A stretch of DNA of 46,271 nt, taken from the NCBI GenBank assembly GCA_947471505.1, contig CANIWM010000053.1:1-46271 (forward strand), read 5' to 3'. The position numbers were made by a program, and so were the translations under genes. Below are positions 34,338 to 45,800 of this stretch, in pieces (the first letter of the stretch is position 1; each line of letters starts with the position of its first letter). Under the pieces are notes generated by a model. That model worked only from the letters and a program-made list of their open reading frames with translations. It was not told the DNA's origin and made no database searches. Origin of the DNA: Chthoniobacteraceae bacterium (lineage in GTDB: Bacteria; Verrucomicrobiota; Verrucomicrobiia; Chthoniobacterales; Chthoniobacteraceae).

Positions 34338-36095
34338 GACACGAGGCTCGGGCGCTCGGTCCATCACGGAGTCGCTGGCGGAGACGGAGAGGAGGTTTTT
34401 GGCCTCGAACTCTTTGCACCAGCCTTTGATTTCGGTGTCGTTGAAAATCTTCCCGATAACGCGGCGGAGCAGTCCTTTGAGGCTCGGCGATTCGAGGTCG
34501 CGGAGGCTTTGGATGGCTTCCTCTTTATACCGCTCTAGCAAGTCGGTGCAGCGTTCGTCGGCTTTGACTTCGCGGTAGAGCGCCTCGACTTCGGCGACGG
34601 TCGCGGTGCTTTGGCGGGACCAAAGTGCGGTGGTGCGGTCGCTCGGCTCGCGCTCGTGGGCGGTGGCGAGGAGAAGGCTCGGGCGGAGGCCGGTGATGTC
34701 GCTGGTGTCCTCCGTCTGGCCAAGGTCGGCGAGGTCGTCGCGGATTTGGTAGGCGATGCCCAGCGCTTCGCTGTAGGCGTGGAGGACTTCGCGGACTTCG
34801 TCGTGCGCTTCCACTCCTGCGAAAATCGCGCCGATGCGGAGTGCGACCTCGAAAGCCGGGGCGGTTTTCTTTTTGAAAATATCGAGCACTTGCAGGCTGG
34901 AGAGCGGCTCGGGCTTGCGCGCCCAGACTAGCTCTGCGCCTTGACCACGGCTGAGTTCGCGCTGCCCTTCGGCGGCGACGAGGAGCATGGCGGCGCGTTG
35001 TTCGGCGGTGATTTTTGCGGCGGCGAGCAAGCGGTAGCCTTCGCCGATGAGCAGGTCGCCGACATTCAGCGCGATGGCGATGCCGTGCTCGGCGTGGAGC
35101 GTGGGCTCGCCGTAGCGCGTGGCGTCTTCGTCTTCGATGTCGTCGTGAATGAGCGACGCTTTGTGGAAACACTCGACGGCGACGGCGACTTTCTTCAAAT
35201 CGTCGGGCTCGGCGGCGTCGGTGCCAGCCAGCGCACGCCACGCGGCGACTGCGAGGAAGGGGCGCCAGCGTTTGCCCGCACGGGAGAGCCACTCGCGCCC
35301 GATGCGTTCACTTTCGCCCTCGGCTGCGCCCATGATGGCGTCGAGCGCGGTAGGCGCAAACCAAGCATCCACGGTGCTTCGCAGCGATCCGAGGTCGAGG
35401 CGGCGCGTCTTGTCGTCGGCGGTGAGGTGGATGTAGTCCCACACCCAATCGAGGTCCACGGTGGTATCAATACAGTCGTCTTGCAGCAGCGGGACGGCGA
35501 CGCCGGGGATGGCGGCGGCCTCCATATACGGGAAGCTGCGCTCCAGCACGCTGAGGCAGGAAATGCCGACGATGGCCTCGATTTGGCCCGTCTGGATAAG
35601 CGACATGACGATAGCTGAACCCTCCGCGACAAGCACCGCGTAGCCGAGGCGCTCGGCTTCATTTTGCAAATCCTGGATGCTGCACTGGCCGCACTGTTTG
35701 CAGAGCAGGCCGAACTCATCGAACGGCGCAGGGCACTTGCTCTCCAGCCGCAGGCACTTCGGCATGAGCAGCAACCGGCGCTCAAACGGGACCGCCGCGA
35801 GTTGCTCGCGCCACAGTTCGTTATTGATGAGCACGCCGATGTAATCGCGGTAGATCGGTGCGCAGCCGATGCGCTGCACGAGGCGGTCGGCGTGCTCGGC
35901 GAGTTCCTTCACGGGCACAGGCGGCGTAGGGCAATACTCGGCGACGTAATTTCGCACGGAGTGTAAAATGGCGGTGCGCTCCTCAATGGTCTGCGGGATG
36001 TTTTTCTTCGGCTGACGAAAGCGCGGTGGCGCGACCGGCTTTGGCAGCGTGAGCGAGATTGGCGGAACAGGAATGCGCAAGGCAGCTTCGGACAT
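34323..36095 (-). CDS. DUF116-polyprenyl synthetase fusion protein
   Basis: This 590-residue two-domain protein has an N-terminal third (about 95-215) that is a DUF116 domain. Its Cys cluster is Cys114, Cys121, Cys132, Cys135 and Cys138 (LCKQCGQCSI), which could bind a metal or Fe-S cluster. The C-terminal part (about 250-545) is a trans-isoprenyl diphosphate synthase, with GKRWRP (274-279), the first Asp-rich motif DDIED (318-322) and the second DDLAD (453-457). It should therefore condense isopentenyl diphosphate with allylic substrates, possibly for quinone side chains. The fusion is unusual; I know DUF116 mainly as a stand-alone domain. It overlaps the convergent RsuA gene by 15 bp. Confidence 0.88.
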   Translation of the reverse strand: MSEAALRIPVPPISLTLPKPVAPPRFRQPKKNIPQTIEERTAILHSVRNYVAEYCPTPPVPVKELAEHADRLVQRIGCAPIYRDYIGVLINNELWREQLAAVPFERRLLLMPKCLRLESKCPAPFDEFGLLCKQCGQCSIQDLQNEAERLGYAVLVAEGSAIVMSLIQTGQIEAIVGISCLSVLERSFPYMEAAAIPGVAVPLLQDDCIDTTVDLDWVWDYIHLTADDKTRRLDLGSLRSTVDAWFAPTALDAIMGAAEGESERIGREWLSRAGKRWRPFLAVAAWRALAGTDAAEPDDLKKVAVAVECFHKASLIHDDIEDEDATRYGEPTLHAEHGIAIALNVGDLLIGEGYRLLAAAKITAEQRAAMLLVAAEGQRELSRGQGAELVWARKPEPLSSLQVLDIFKKKTAPAFEVALRIGAIFAGVEAHDEVREVLHAYSEALGIAYQIRDDLADLGQTEDTSDITGLRPSLLLATAHEREPSDRTTALWSRQSTATVAEVEALYREVKADERCTDLLERYKEEAIQSLRDLESPSLKGLLRRVIGKIFNDTEIKGWCKEFEAKNLLSVSASDSVMDRAPEPRVLATV

Positions 36096-36447
36096 GGTTT
36101 TGACGATACGTGGATCGTCGGGGCAATCGCAAGGGCGGACGTTTCTTTGTGATCGTCACGCATTAAACAAAATCTTCCAACCCCGCGCCACCAACTCCTC
36201 CGAACTGATCTCCCATACGGATATATCCTTGGGACGCTGAATTTGCCTGTTACGGCAGGCGATTTGCGCTGCAGAATCAAGGGATTTACAGCTTTCGCGG
36301 AGGAGGCGTGGGCGGAGATTATTTCTGCGAGCGGGCGTTGGTTGCGACAAGCCGTTCGGCAAGCTCTTTTTTGCCTAAAAATATACTGCCAACGGCTTGA
36401 CGAGACGCTTCCGAGACCGCTACAGCAAGCGTAGTTCGACGGCCATA
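36096..36447. other. Intergenic region between divergent prenyl-synthase and dcd genes
   Basis: About 350 bases of lower GC content with no credible gene. It contains a hairpin GCCTG-ttacgg-CAGGC at 36244-36259 without a T-run, and TTGACG at 36397-36402 as a possible -35 box for dcd. The divergent gene's promoter must also lie here, but I cannot place it. Confidence 0.5.
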
Positions 36448-36463
36448 CCACAATATAGTGTGG
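36448..36463 (+). promoter_or_regulatory. Putative NrdR box upstream of dcd-nrdA
   Basis: CCACAATATAGTGTGG is a 16-bp near-palindrome (7 of 8 base pairs match) and fits the known NrdR box form CACWATATWGTG. It also contains TATAGT, a plausible -10, so binding would block transcription. NrdR normally uses two boxes about 31 bp apart; the only candidate partner (CTACAGCAAGCGTAG, 36420-36434) is weak. The downstream dcd and nrdA genes are what NrdR is expected to control. Confidence 0.6.
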
Positions 36464-36532
36464 TTTAGTCGTCCCCAGAACTCACAACGCTTTTTCCAAT
36501 GACAACCGCCACTTTTTCAACTGATACACCGA

Positions 36533-36552
36533 GCTTTTCGACCACGAAAAGC
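36533..36552 (+). promoter_or_regulatory. Stem-loop in dcd leader
   Basis: GCTTTTCG (36533-36540) and CGAAAAGC (36545-36552) pair perfectly around ACCA, 16 bases before the dcd ATG. It may be an RNA hairpin limiting translation or a DNA operator; no T-run follows. Confidence 0.5.
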
Positions 36553-36568
36553 GCTTCGATTTAACCCA

Positions 36569-37135
36569 ATGGGAGTTCACGCAGACACATGGATTCGCCG
36601 CATGGCGAAGGAGCACGGGATGATCGAGCCTTTCGAGGAAAAACTCGTGCGCAAGGAGGGCGATGCGCCCGTCATCAGCTACGGGCTGTCGAGCTACGGC
36701 TACGACTTGCGTGTGGCGGATGAGTTCAAGGTTTTCACGAACGTCTATAATGCCGTCGTGGACCCAAAGGCGTTCGACGAACAGTCGTTCGTAAATATGA
36801 AGGGCACGTCCTGCCTCGTTCCGCCGAACTCGTTCGCGCTCGCTCGCAGCATCGAGTATTTCCGCATCCCGCGCGACGTCATCACGCTGTGCGTCGGAAA
36901 GAGCACTTACGCCCGCTGCGGCATCATCGTAAACGTCACGCCGTTTGAGCCCGAGTGGGAAGGCCACGTGACGCTCGAAATCTCCAACACCACGCCGCTG
37001 CCAGCCCGCATCTATGCAGGCGAAGGCCTCGCGCAGGTGCTCTTCCTCGCAGCCGCAGAAATCTGCGAGACGAGTTACAAAGACCGCGCTGGAAAATACC
37101 AGTCGCAGCGCGGCATCACCGTCCCGAGAATTTAA
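36569..37135 (+). CDS. dcd: dCTP deaminase
   Basis: This 188-residue enzyme converts dCTP to dUTP and feeds dTMP synthesis. Signatures seen are [14 protein letters not shown], the nucleotide-binding [10 protein letters not shown] (110-119) and [17 protein letters not shown]. The latter contains catalytic Glu137, equivalent to Glu138 of the E. coli enzyme. [12 protein letters not shown] follows. No sign of the bifunctional dUTP-forming archaeal variant. It is followed 42 bp later by nrdA, giving a compact deoxynucleotide operon. Confidence 0.94.
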   Translation: MGVHADTWIRRMAKEHGMIEPFEEKLVRKEGDAPVISYGLSSYGYDLRVADEFKVFTNVYNAVVDPKAFDEQSFVNMKGTSCLVPPNSFALARSIEYFRIPRDVITLCVGKSTYARCGIIVNVTPFEPEWEGHVTLEISNTTPLPARIYAGEGLAQVLFLAAAEICETSYKDRAGKYQSQRGITVPRI

Positions 37136-37177
37136 TTTTTCAGCAGTCCACAAAAGTCCTAGCCCTAGCCACGCCAA

Positions 37178-40021
<2,844 letters not shown>

Positions 40022-40024
40022 AAT

Positions 40025-40711
40025 ATGAGCATACCGTTTGAGGCCTCACGCTCGTTTGTCTATCAGGCGACCCGATACGACCTGCTTCCCCGTATCGCCG
40101 AATTCGCACAGGAGTTTGGCGATAAGCCATTTTTGTTGCGCGATGTTACGAAGCGCGTTCTCGACGAAACATACACACAGGAACAGTTGGAAATCCGCGT
40201 TAAGAAAGCTCAGTCCGACAAGATGGAAAAGGTGAGAACTATTTTTGGTTTTTACGTTCCATTCCTCGCAGAGAATCTCCACTTTTTTGAGAACGTTGGA
40301 GGCGGATATTTTCGCAATATCTCCATCGCTGATGGACTCGCTGAAGTGGATGCAGTGGCCACGGATTCGGAGTCAAACGATGCAGGGTTTATATACGCCT
40401 ACACATTCCCTACGATCCGTAAAAGCGATGGACGATTCCCAATTAAAATCGGCCTTACGACGACGGGAGATTGCGAAGCAAGGGTGGCCCACCAATGCAA
40501 GCAGACGTGTTGTTTTGAATACCCGGTGCTTTTGAAAACGTGGGATGTCCAGCGCGTAGGTGCGCTCGAAAACGCAATACACTCGGCGCTAGAAGCTCGC
40601 GGATATCGTCGGGAATCTCCGGGGGCAGAGTGGTTCGACACCACTCCGGAGGAGATCGACGCCATTATCAAATTCATTCAACCTTTCACAAAATGCGCCT
40701 CGCCGAAGTGA
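40025..40711 (+). CDS. GIY-YIG/T5orf172-like nuclease-domain protein
   Basis: This 228-residue protein starts 3 bp after the nrdA stop. The C-terminal half fits the T5orf172/MUG113 branch of GIY-YIG nucleases: GFIYAYTFPTIR as the GIY-like strand, then FPIKIGLTTTGDCEARVAHQC in the YIG position. Further on are LEARGYRRESPGAEWFDTTPEEI, whose GxEWF is a family mark, and the helical AIIKFIQ end. The N-terminal ~105 residues are helical and may be a wHTH-like domain. Base composition is visibly less GC-rich than nrdA, which suggests acquisition by transfer. A role as a selfish or homing-type nuclease is possible but unproven. Confidence 0.7.
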   Translation: MSIPFEASRSFVYQATRYDLLPRIAEFAQEFGDKPFLLRDVTKRVLDETYTQEQLEIRVKKAQSDKMEKVRTIFGFYVPFLAENLHFFENVGGGYFRNISIADGLAEVDAVATDSESNDAGFIYAYTFPTIRKSDGRFPIKIGLTTTGDCEARVAHQCKQTCCFEYPVLLKTWDVQRVGALENAIHSALEARGYRRESPGAEWFDTTPEEIDAIIKFIQPFTKCASPK

Positions 40712-41006
40712 GGAGGTGCTAAAGTGCGCATAGACTTGGACTCGGGACGGACTGATTGTCTGAAACGCTGCGTAGTGCGCAAAGCGCCGTGGAGTGCGGT
40801 CCCGACTTGTCGGGACTGGCAGTAAGGAGGACGGACGTTCTTCAACAGTTCGACGCCAAAAGCTTCGTAATCACGACAGCATCTCTGCTTCGGGACACAC
40901 AAAGACTCAGCGCCAGCAGGCTGATGCGTTGCAGTAGCGGGATTTGCAGCGATCGGCGGTGAATGCTCCGGTTGACATCGGGCATCCACCGGAACACTTT
41001 TTAAAT
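40712..41006. repeat. Intergenic dispersed palindromic element
   Basis: About 295 bases hold no convincing gene. A core CGCCGTGGAGTGCGGTCCCGA begins near 40786, and its palindrome GTCCCGAC-tt-GTCGGGAC lies at 40799-40816. The GCCGTGGAGTGC box followed by a CCCGAC/GTCGGG hairpin recurs at 41889-41930, so I read this as a member of a dispersed repeat family. Short frames through it (AVECGPDLSG) are by-products. Confidence 0.6.
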
Positions 41007-41420
41007 ATGCGAAAAGTCATCGCGAAATTCACGCTCACGAATTATTCGGACATCGTCGCCAAGCAGCTCAAAGTCCTCAAGGGCAAGCCCCGCACCGTGG
41101 AGGTCGAGGCGCTGGTGGATACGGGAGCCACGCGCCTTTACCTCAAACCGAGCATCATCAAAAAACTCGGGCTGGCCAAGACGGGCACTGTGAATTCCCG
41201 AACGACAAACGGCAACCGCGAGCGGAACGTCTATGCGCCGGTGAAGATGGAAATGATGGGACGCGAGGGCGAGTTTGCCGTCGTGGATATTGATGAAGAT
41301 GTGCCGAATCTCCTTGGCCAAATCCCCCTCGAATACCTCGATCTCGTAGTGGACCCAAAGAACCAGTGCCTCCGCGGCAACCCCGAGCACGGCGATAAGC
41401 TGATGACCGAGGAATACTGA
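41007..41420 (+). CDS. Retropepsin-like aspartyl protease family protein
   Basis: The ATG at 41007 gives 137 residues; the open frame to 40944 comes from the repeat element. The retroviral-type aspartic protease pattern is clear: VEVEALVDTGATRLYLKPSIIKKLGL, with catalytic Asp38-Thr39-Gly40, then a flap-like strand NVYAPVKMEMMGREGEFAVV and NLLGQIPLEYLDLVVD as the hydrophobic-hydrophobic-Gly end. There is no signal peptide, so it is cytoplasmic and should act as a dimer. Similar single-domain proteins are widespread in soil bacteria and often of unknown function. Neighbours are mobile-like elements. Confidence 0.8.
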   Translation: MRKVIAKFTLTNYSDIVAKQLKVLKGKPRTVEVEALVDTGATRLYLKPSIIKKLGLAKTGTVNSRTTNGNRERNVYAPVKMEMMGREGEFAVVDIDEDVPNLLGQIPLEYLDLVVDPKNQCLRGNPEHGDKLMTEEY

Positions 41421-41442
41421 CGCCGAAATTATCGTCCCTACC

Positions 41443-41940
41443 GTGAAAGTAACCGCTCCATGCAGGAAAAAGGCCAGAGCCGAACAGCGCAGGATTCGCC
41501 AAAATCAGCCGCCCGTTTCGTCCGCCGAGGCGCGGCGTCAATTCGAGCGGGTGCTCAAGGGCTTCTCTCAGTATCGGGCAGAATATCAATCGCTGATTGC
41601 TTGGGCAGACCAGACTGGTCGGCGGGGGCCGTCCAGCTTCATCAAGCAATTTGATTTTGTCGGGGAAGGCGCGGAACACCGGGTTTATAAAAAGGCGGCG
41701 GCGGATTCGCTGGCGATCAAATCCACGCTGCCAAACAAATTCGGATACTCGATCCAGCGGGAGGGCGAATGGGCGTCCCCCGTGGAGTATTTGAAGCGCC
41801 TTGCTTGGCAAAACCTCATCTTTTGCGACGACATCCGCATCGTCGGCGTCGCGTATGAAGACGGCCAGATGGAGGTGATTACTTCGCAGCCGTGGAGTGC
41901 TGGAACTTGTTCTCCCGACGTGTCGGGATGGCCTGCGTGA
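41443..41940 (+). pseudogene. Truncated gene, N-terminal part only
   Basis: The 165-residue frame has a basic start (CRKKARAEQRRIRQ), a helical stretch and SFIKQFDFVGEGAEHRVYKKAAADSLAIKST, which resembles the start of a kinase-like ATP lobe (FVGEGAEHxVY). It then has EYLKRLAWQNLIFCDDIRIVGVAYEDGQMEVITSQP. Right after VITSQP the reading enters a dispersed repeat element (GCCGTGGAGTGC near 41889) and soon stops. I infer that a longer protein was cut by that element and that the 3' part is lost. The parent family is not certain. Confidence 0.6.
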
Positions 41941-41975
41941 CGTGTCACGCAAAGAGCCGTGGCATCAAGCCAAGG
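41889..41975. repeat. Second copy of dispersed palindromic element
   Basis: It opens with GCCGTGGAGTGC like the copy near 40787, followed by TCCCGACGTGTCGGGA (about 41913-41928) and the palindrome CGTGAC-gt-GTCACG (41936-41949). It breaks the gene at 41443. A GCCGTGG box recurs at 41956-41962. Confidence 0.6.
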
Positions 41976-42160
41976 CTGGCGACGAGGCAAGTCGCTTGGG
42001 TTAAATAAAGACGATGAACAGGACGCTTGCGGACATCGAGCGTCCTCGTGTATGAGTCTTTTCGTTGCGACGAGAGAGTGCGAAACATTGCAGGCTGCGG
42101 CAGTCTAGGACTGTTCAGTGGTCTGAGATTTTCGGTTCGTAACTCTCTGATAATCAACAC
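41976..42160. other. Intergenic region before tRNA-Leu
   Basis: No gene seen. A perfect 8-bp stem (AGGACGCT 42020-42027 with AGCGTCCT 42039-42046) has no T-run directly after it. The tRNA promoter should lie here but no consensus boxes stand out. Confidence 0.5.
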
Positions 42161-42242
42161 GCTGGGGTGGCGAAATTGGCAGACGCGCCAGACTTAGGAT
42201 CTGGTTCCGCAAGGAGTATGGGTTCAAGTCCCTTCCCCAGCA
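42161..42242 (+). tRNA. tRNA-Leu (anticodon UAG)
   Basis: The acceptor stem GCTGGGG (42161-42167) pairs with CCCCAGC (42235-42241), with discriminator A at 42242. The anticodon arm is CCAGA-CTTAGGA-TCTGG with anticodon TAG at 42195-42197. A variable arm and the T-arm GGGTTCAAGTCCC follow. The D-arm TGGCGAAATTGGCAGACGC is typical of Leu. CCA is not encoded. Confidence 0.95.
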
Positions 42243-42250
42243 CTGTTAAG

Positions 42251-42279
42251 CCCTCTCGGGGTGACCCCGAAGGGGCGTT
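42251..42279 (+). terminator. Hairpin between tRNA-Leu and obg
   Basis: CCCTCTCGGGG-tga-CCCCGAAGGGG forms a stem of about ten pairs with one mismatch, then CGTTT. It lies at the shared 3' ends of tRNA-Leu (plus) and obg (minus) and probably serves both, with only a weak T-run on the plus side. Confidence 0.6.
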
Positions 42280-43410
42280 TCAAAAGGGTTTTGGAGCGGG
42301 GAGGACGAGTTCGCCGAGGCGTTTGATGAGTTGGGGGAGGCCGTCGTCGGTGTTCGAGCCGATGGGGAATATCTCCAGCTTTTTGTAGCGAGTGCGGAAG
42401 TGGGCGAGTTTTTCCTCGGCTTCCGGAAGGTCCATTTTATTGGCAACGACGATCCATTGGCGCTCGCTCAGCATGGGGTCGTAGAGGTCGAGTTCTTTGC
42501 GCAGTTTTTGCAGGTCGTCGATGGGTTCGCGGCCTTCGCTGCCCGCCATATCGAGAACGAAGATGAGCAGCTTGCAGCGGACGATGTGGCGGAGGAAGTC
42601 GTGGCCGAGGCCGACGTTGGTGTGCGCGCCTTCGATGAGGCCGGGGATGTCGGCGACGGTGATGCGCTCGTAGGGCGGCATCTCCACGACGCCGATGTGC
42701 GGCGTGAGGGTGGTAAATGGATACGGCGCGATGCGGGGGTGCGCGTTCGAGATGCGGGAAAGGAGGGTGCTTTTCCCCGCGTTCGGGTAGCCGACGAGGC
42801 CGGCGTCGGCGATTTTGCGCAGCTCGACGTAGTATTCGCCTTCTTCGCCTTCCTCTCCGTCGGTAAATTGGGTGGGGACGCGGTTTTTGCTGCTCTTAAA
42901 GTGGACGTTTCCTTTTCCACCGCCGCCGCCTTTGCAGAGGATGAAGGTCTGGCCGGGCTCGGTAAGGTCGGCGATGAGTTCGAGTTCGCCGAGGTCCACC
43001 CGTGGGCGCGATTTCTTGCCTTGGAACGTCGCCACTTCTTCGTCGGTGAGCGTCTCAAGATTCACGTAGGCGCTGGTGTCGCGCGGCGCGGGCTCTTCGC
43101 TGACGCGCTCGAAGGGCATCCGATAGACGAGCGTGCCGATGGGCACTTTATAAATCTGATCCTCGGCGGCGCGTCCGTAGCAGTTTTTGCCGGAGCCGGG
43201 TTCGCCTGCTTTGGCGCGGAGATTCGGCTGGTAGTAGAAGTCCACGAGGTTGTCGATGTTCGCATCGGTGACGAGGACGATGTCCCCGCCGCGCCCACCG
43301 TCGCCGCCGCTCGGGCCTCCGCGTGGGACGAATTTTTCGCGCCGAAAGGCGACGCAGCCGCGTCCACCGTGGCCGGCAGTCGCGTGGATTTTAATGTGGT
43401 CAACAAACAT
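42280..43410 (-). CDS. obg: GTPase Obg (ribosome assembly / stress GTPase)
   Basis: This 376-residue protein has the Gly-rich Obg fold first: FVDHIKIHATAGHGGRGCVAFRREKFVPRGGPSGGDGGRGGD. The G domain follows from about residue 215: G1 GYPNAGKSTLL, G2 region PYPFTTLTPH, G3 DIPGLIEGA and G4 NKMD. The last part (PQLIKRLGELV) ends the G domain, and no long C-terminal extension is present. Obg binds the 50S subunit and links ribosome assembly to (p)ppGpp. It is alone on the minus strand; a perfect hairpin lies 24 bp upstream of the start. Confidence 0.96.
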   Translation of the reverse strand: MFVDHIKIHATAGHGGRGCVAFRREKFVPRGGPSGGDGGRGGDIVLVTDANIDNLVDFYYQPNLRAKAGEPGSGKNCYGRAAEDQIYKVPIGTLVYRMPFERVSEEPAPRDTSAYVNLETLTDEEVATFQGKKSRPRVDLGELELIADLTEPGQTFILCKGGGGGKGNVHFKSSKNRVPTQFTDGEEGEEGEYYVELRKIADAGLVGYPNAGKSTLLSRISNAHPRIAPYPFTTLTPHIGVVEMPPYERITVADIPGLIEGAHTNVGLGHDFLRHIVRCKLLIFVLDMAGSEGREPIDDLQKLRKELDLYDPMLSERQWIVVANKMDLPEAEEKLAHFRTRYKKLEIFPIGSNTDDGLPQLIKRLGELVLPAPKPF

Positions 43411-43433
43411 GATTACAAAGGTTTTCGTGTCAG

Positions 43434-43453
43434 CCGTTCGCTCCCACGAACGG
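43434..43453. terminator. Stem-loop between response regulator and obg
   Basis: CCGTTCG (43434-43440) and CGAACGG (43447-43453) pair perfectly around six bases. It lies after the response-regulator stop and before the obg start on the minus strand. With no T-run it may be a weak terminator or an obg operator. Confidence 0.45.
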
Positions 43454-43508
43454 GATGAATGCCTGAACTTTCCTCAGCCGACAATCACGAATGATGAATG
43501 ACGCCCCG

Positions 43509-43961
43509 CTACTCGCGATTTGGCGGCAGCTCTACGATTTCAAACCAATACTTTTCGAGCGTCTGAAGGATGTCCACGAGGGCTTCGAAGGTGACGGGTT
43601 TGACGATGTAGCTGTTCACGCCGAGGTCGTAGCTGCGGTAGATGTCCTCGTCGTCTTTCGAGGTCGTGAGGACGACGACGGGGATGGAGCGTAGGTCGGG
43701 GTCTTGTTTCAGCTCTTTGAGGACGGTGCGCCCGTCTTTGCGGGGCATGTTGAGATCGAGCAGGATGAGGCCGGGTTTGGGCGCATCAGCGGTGGCGTAT
43801 TTGCCTTGGCGGCGGAGGTAGTCGAGGAGTTCCTCGCCGTTCTCCACGAAGCGGATGTCGTTGATGAGGCGGGCTTCCTTGAGCGCGTCAGCAGTGAGGA
43901 GGCGATCATCCGGATCGTCGTCGGCCATGAGGATGGTGATGGGCTGTGTCGCTGGTTTCAT
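43509..43961 (-). CDS. Single-domain response regulator (Rcp1-like)
   Basis: The 150-residue product is a lone receiver domain with the acidic pocket MADDDPDD (Asp14-Asp16), phospho-acceptor Asp69 in LILLDLNMPRKDG, the Thr100 switch in VVLTTSKD, and Lys121 in YIVKPV. There is no output domain, so it signals by protein contacts, as Rcp1-type regulators do with phytochrome-like kinases. It overlaps the sensor-kinase stop by 4 bp (ATGA) and is its likely partner. Confidence 0.93.
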   Translation of the reverse strand: MKPATQPITILMADDDPDDRLLTADALKEARLINDIRFVENGEELLDYLRRQGKYATADAPKPGLILLDLNMPRKDGRTVLKELKQDPDLRSIPVVVLTTSKDDEDIYRSYDLGVNSYIVKPVTFEALVDILQTLEKYWFEIVELPPNRE

Positions 43962-45790
43962 GATGTCTGCGGTTGATGGATTGGCAGGGTGATCGAGAAC
44001 GTCGTTCCCTTGCCTACCTCACTCTCTGCCACGATCTTTCCGTGATGGCGATCCGTAATTTTCCGGCACACGCTGAGGCCGATGCCGGAGCCTTCAAATT
44101 CCTCCCGCGTGTGGAGGCGCTTAAACGCTCCGAAAATCTGCTCGGCGAACTTTTGCTCGAAGCCGATCCCGTTATCCGTCACGCAGATCTTCGTAAGCGG
44201 CGCAGCGTGCTGCGAGGTGGGAAGTTCGCCGTGGAGATTGAGCAGAATACTGCCGGTGATACTGACTTGAGGCTTCACGCCGGGGCTCTGGAACTTGAGC
44301 GCGTTGACGATCAGGTTTTGGAAAAGCTGCCGCATCTGCGTCATGTCGCCCTCGATTGCGGGCAGCTTGCTCACGGTCACAGTCGCGTTCAGCGAGGCGA
44401 TGCGGACCTCGAGATCGCTCAGCACTCCACGTACGACTTCCCCTAAATCGCAGCGCTCGAACGGCTGCGCACGCGTCACGATACGCGAGAGCTGGAGCAA
44501 GTCTTGGATGAGGCGCTGCATCCGCTCGGCGGCGTTCAGCATCCGCGCGAGGTAGTCGCGCCCGCTTTCATCCAGCACATCCGCGCAGCGCGAGCGCAAG
44601 CGGTCGCCAAACGCCTGAATCTTCCGCAGCGGCTCTTGCAAATCGTGCGACGCCACGCTGGCGAAGTTTTGCAGTTCCTCGTTCGACTTTTGCAGCGCGT
44701 CGGCGAAATGCACCAGCTTCTCCTCGTCCTCACGGCGCTTCGTGATGTCGGAGCTGATGCCCACCAGCCCGATCAGCCGCCCCGTCGCAGAAAAGAGCGG
44801 CACCTTGGAAGTCTCCAGCCACACCGGCTGCCCGCCGAAATCCCGGCTCGGCTCCTCCTTATCGAGTTGCGCCTTGCGCGATGAAAGAACCATCAAATCA
44901 TCCGCCCGATACTGCTCTGCCAAATCGGCAGGGTAAAAGTCCCCGTCGCGCGCCCCCACCACCTGCGCAGCCGTCTCCCGCCCCACGAACTGTGCGTGCG
45001 CCGTATTCGAGCGGACAAACTGTCCCTCCATATTCTTCACGAAAATCTGGTCCGGGATGGTATCCATCATCCGTCGCAAAAGGTTCCGCTCGTTCTCCAA
45101 TTGCTCATCCGTCGCCTGCCGCTCCTTGATGTCCCGCAGGATCAGCAAGCACGCCAAAAGCAGCGCGATATACGTGAGCGACGTACCCCCGCCGACGAAC
45201 GACGTATTCACCTGCCCGATCTCATCCAGGCTTTCGACCAAGTCGCTCACCCTCCGCCTTTCCACCTGGTCAAACTCCAACAAATCCTCCGACATCTGCG
45301 TGAAAATATCCGCCGCCCTCGCCGAAGATGCCGATGCACTATAGGCCGCCGCCGCTCCCTCGATCCCTTTCTCTCTCCGCAGCGTGATGAAATCGCCGAA
45401 AAACTCCATCGCATTACTCGCCTTCGCCTGCACCCGCCCGAGGCGCAATTGCTGGTCCGGGTTATCCATCGTCGCACGCTTCAAGTTCGTGATGTCGTCT
45501 ATGATGAACGACAACCCGTGCGTATGAGGGATCAACATCTCATCCTTCCCCGAGAGGATGAACCCCCGCACCCCGTTCTCCATTTCTAAAATGTGGCGCA
45601 ATAGCCTCTCGCTCGTCAGGAGAACCTCGTGCCGATCCGCCACCTTCCTAGACGTCTCCAACAAGCGCCGCGTCGTCATGAAACTCGTCACCGCGATCAG
45701 CCCCAGCATAAAAAGGGTGAACACAGCGCCGATGATCACTTTCCGTGAGATCGAGAGCTTTTCCGGCGCGTTTGGCGTTTGTTCGGGCAT
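43958..45790 (-). CDS. CHASE3-PAS sensor histidine kinase
   Basis: I start at 45790 (MPEQTPNAPEK), giving 610 residues. The open frame to 46189 runs through the tRNA-Ser gene and cannot be coding. TM1 is at about 18-38 and a CHASE3-type periplasmic four-helix domain runs from about 40 to 200 (HILEMENGVRGFILSGKDE). TM2 is at about 204-219 (SLTYIALLLACLLILRD). A PAS domain spans about 235-350, with DTIPDQIFVKNMEGQFVRSN. HisKA has SHDLQEPLRK with His382, and HATPase has QNLIVNALKFQ, DNGIGFE and GSGIGLSVCRKI. This is the architecture of phytochrome-like and CHASE3 kinases that pair with Rcp1-type regulators. Signal unknown. Confidence 0.93.
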   Translation of the reverse strand: MPEQTPNAPEKLSISRKVIIGAVFTLFMLGLIAVTSFMTTRRLLETSRKVADRHEVLLTSERLLRHILEMENGVRGFILSGKDEMLIPHTHGLSFIIDDITNLKRATMDNPDQQLRLGRVQAKASNAMEFFGDFITLRREKGIEGAAAAYSASASSARAADIFTQMSEDLLEFDQVERRRVSDLVESLDEIGQVNTSFVGGGTSLTYIALLLACLLILRDIKERQATDEQLENERNLLRRMMDTIPDQIFVKNMEGQFVRSNTAHAQFVGRETAAQVVGARDGDFYPADLAEQYRADDLMVLSSRKAQLDKEEPSRDFGGQPVWLETSKVPLFSATGRLIGLVGISSDITKRREDEEKLVHFADALQKSNEELQNFASVASHDLQEPLRKIQAFGDRLRSRCADVLDESGRDYLARMLNAAERMQRLIQDLLQLSRIVTRAQPFERCDLGEVVRGVLSDLEVRIASLNATVTVSKLPAIEGDMTQMRQLFQNLIVNALKFQSPGVKPQVSITGSILLNLHGELPTSQHAAPLTKICVTDNGIGFEQKFAEQIFGAFKRLHTREEFEGSGIGLSVCRKITDRHHGKIVAESEVGKGTTFSITLPIHQPQTS

Positions 45791-45800
45791 GAGCGAGAAG

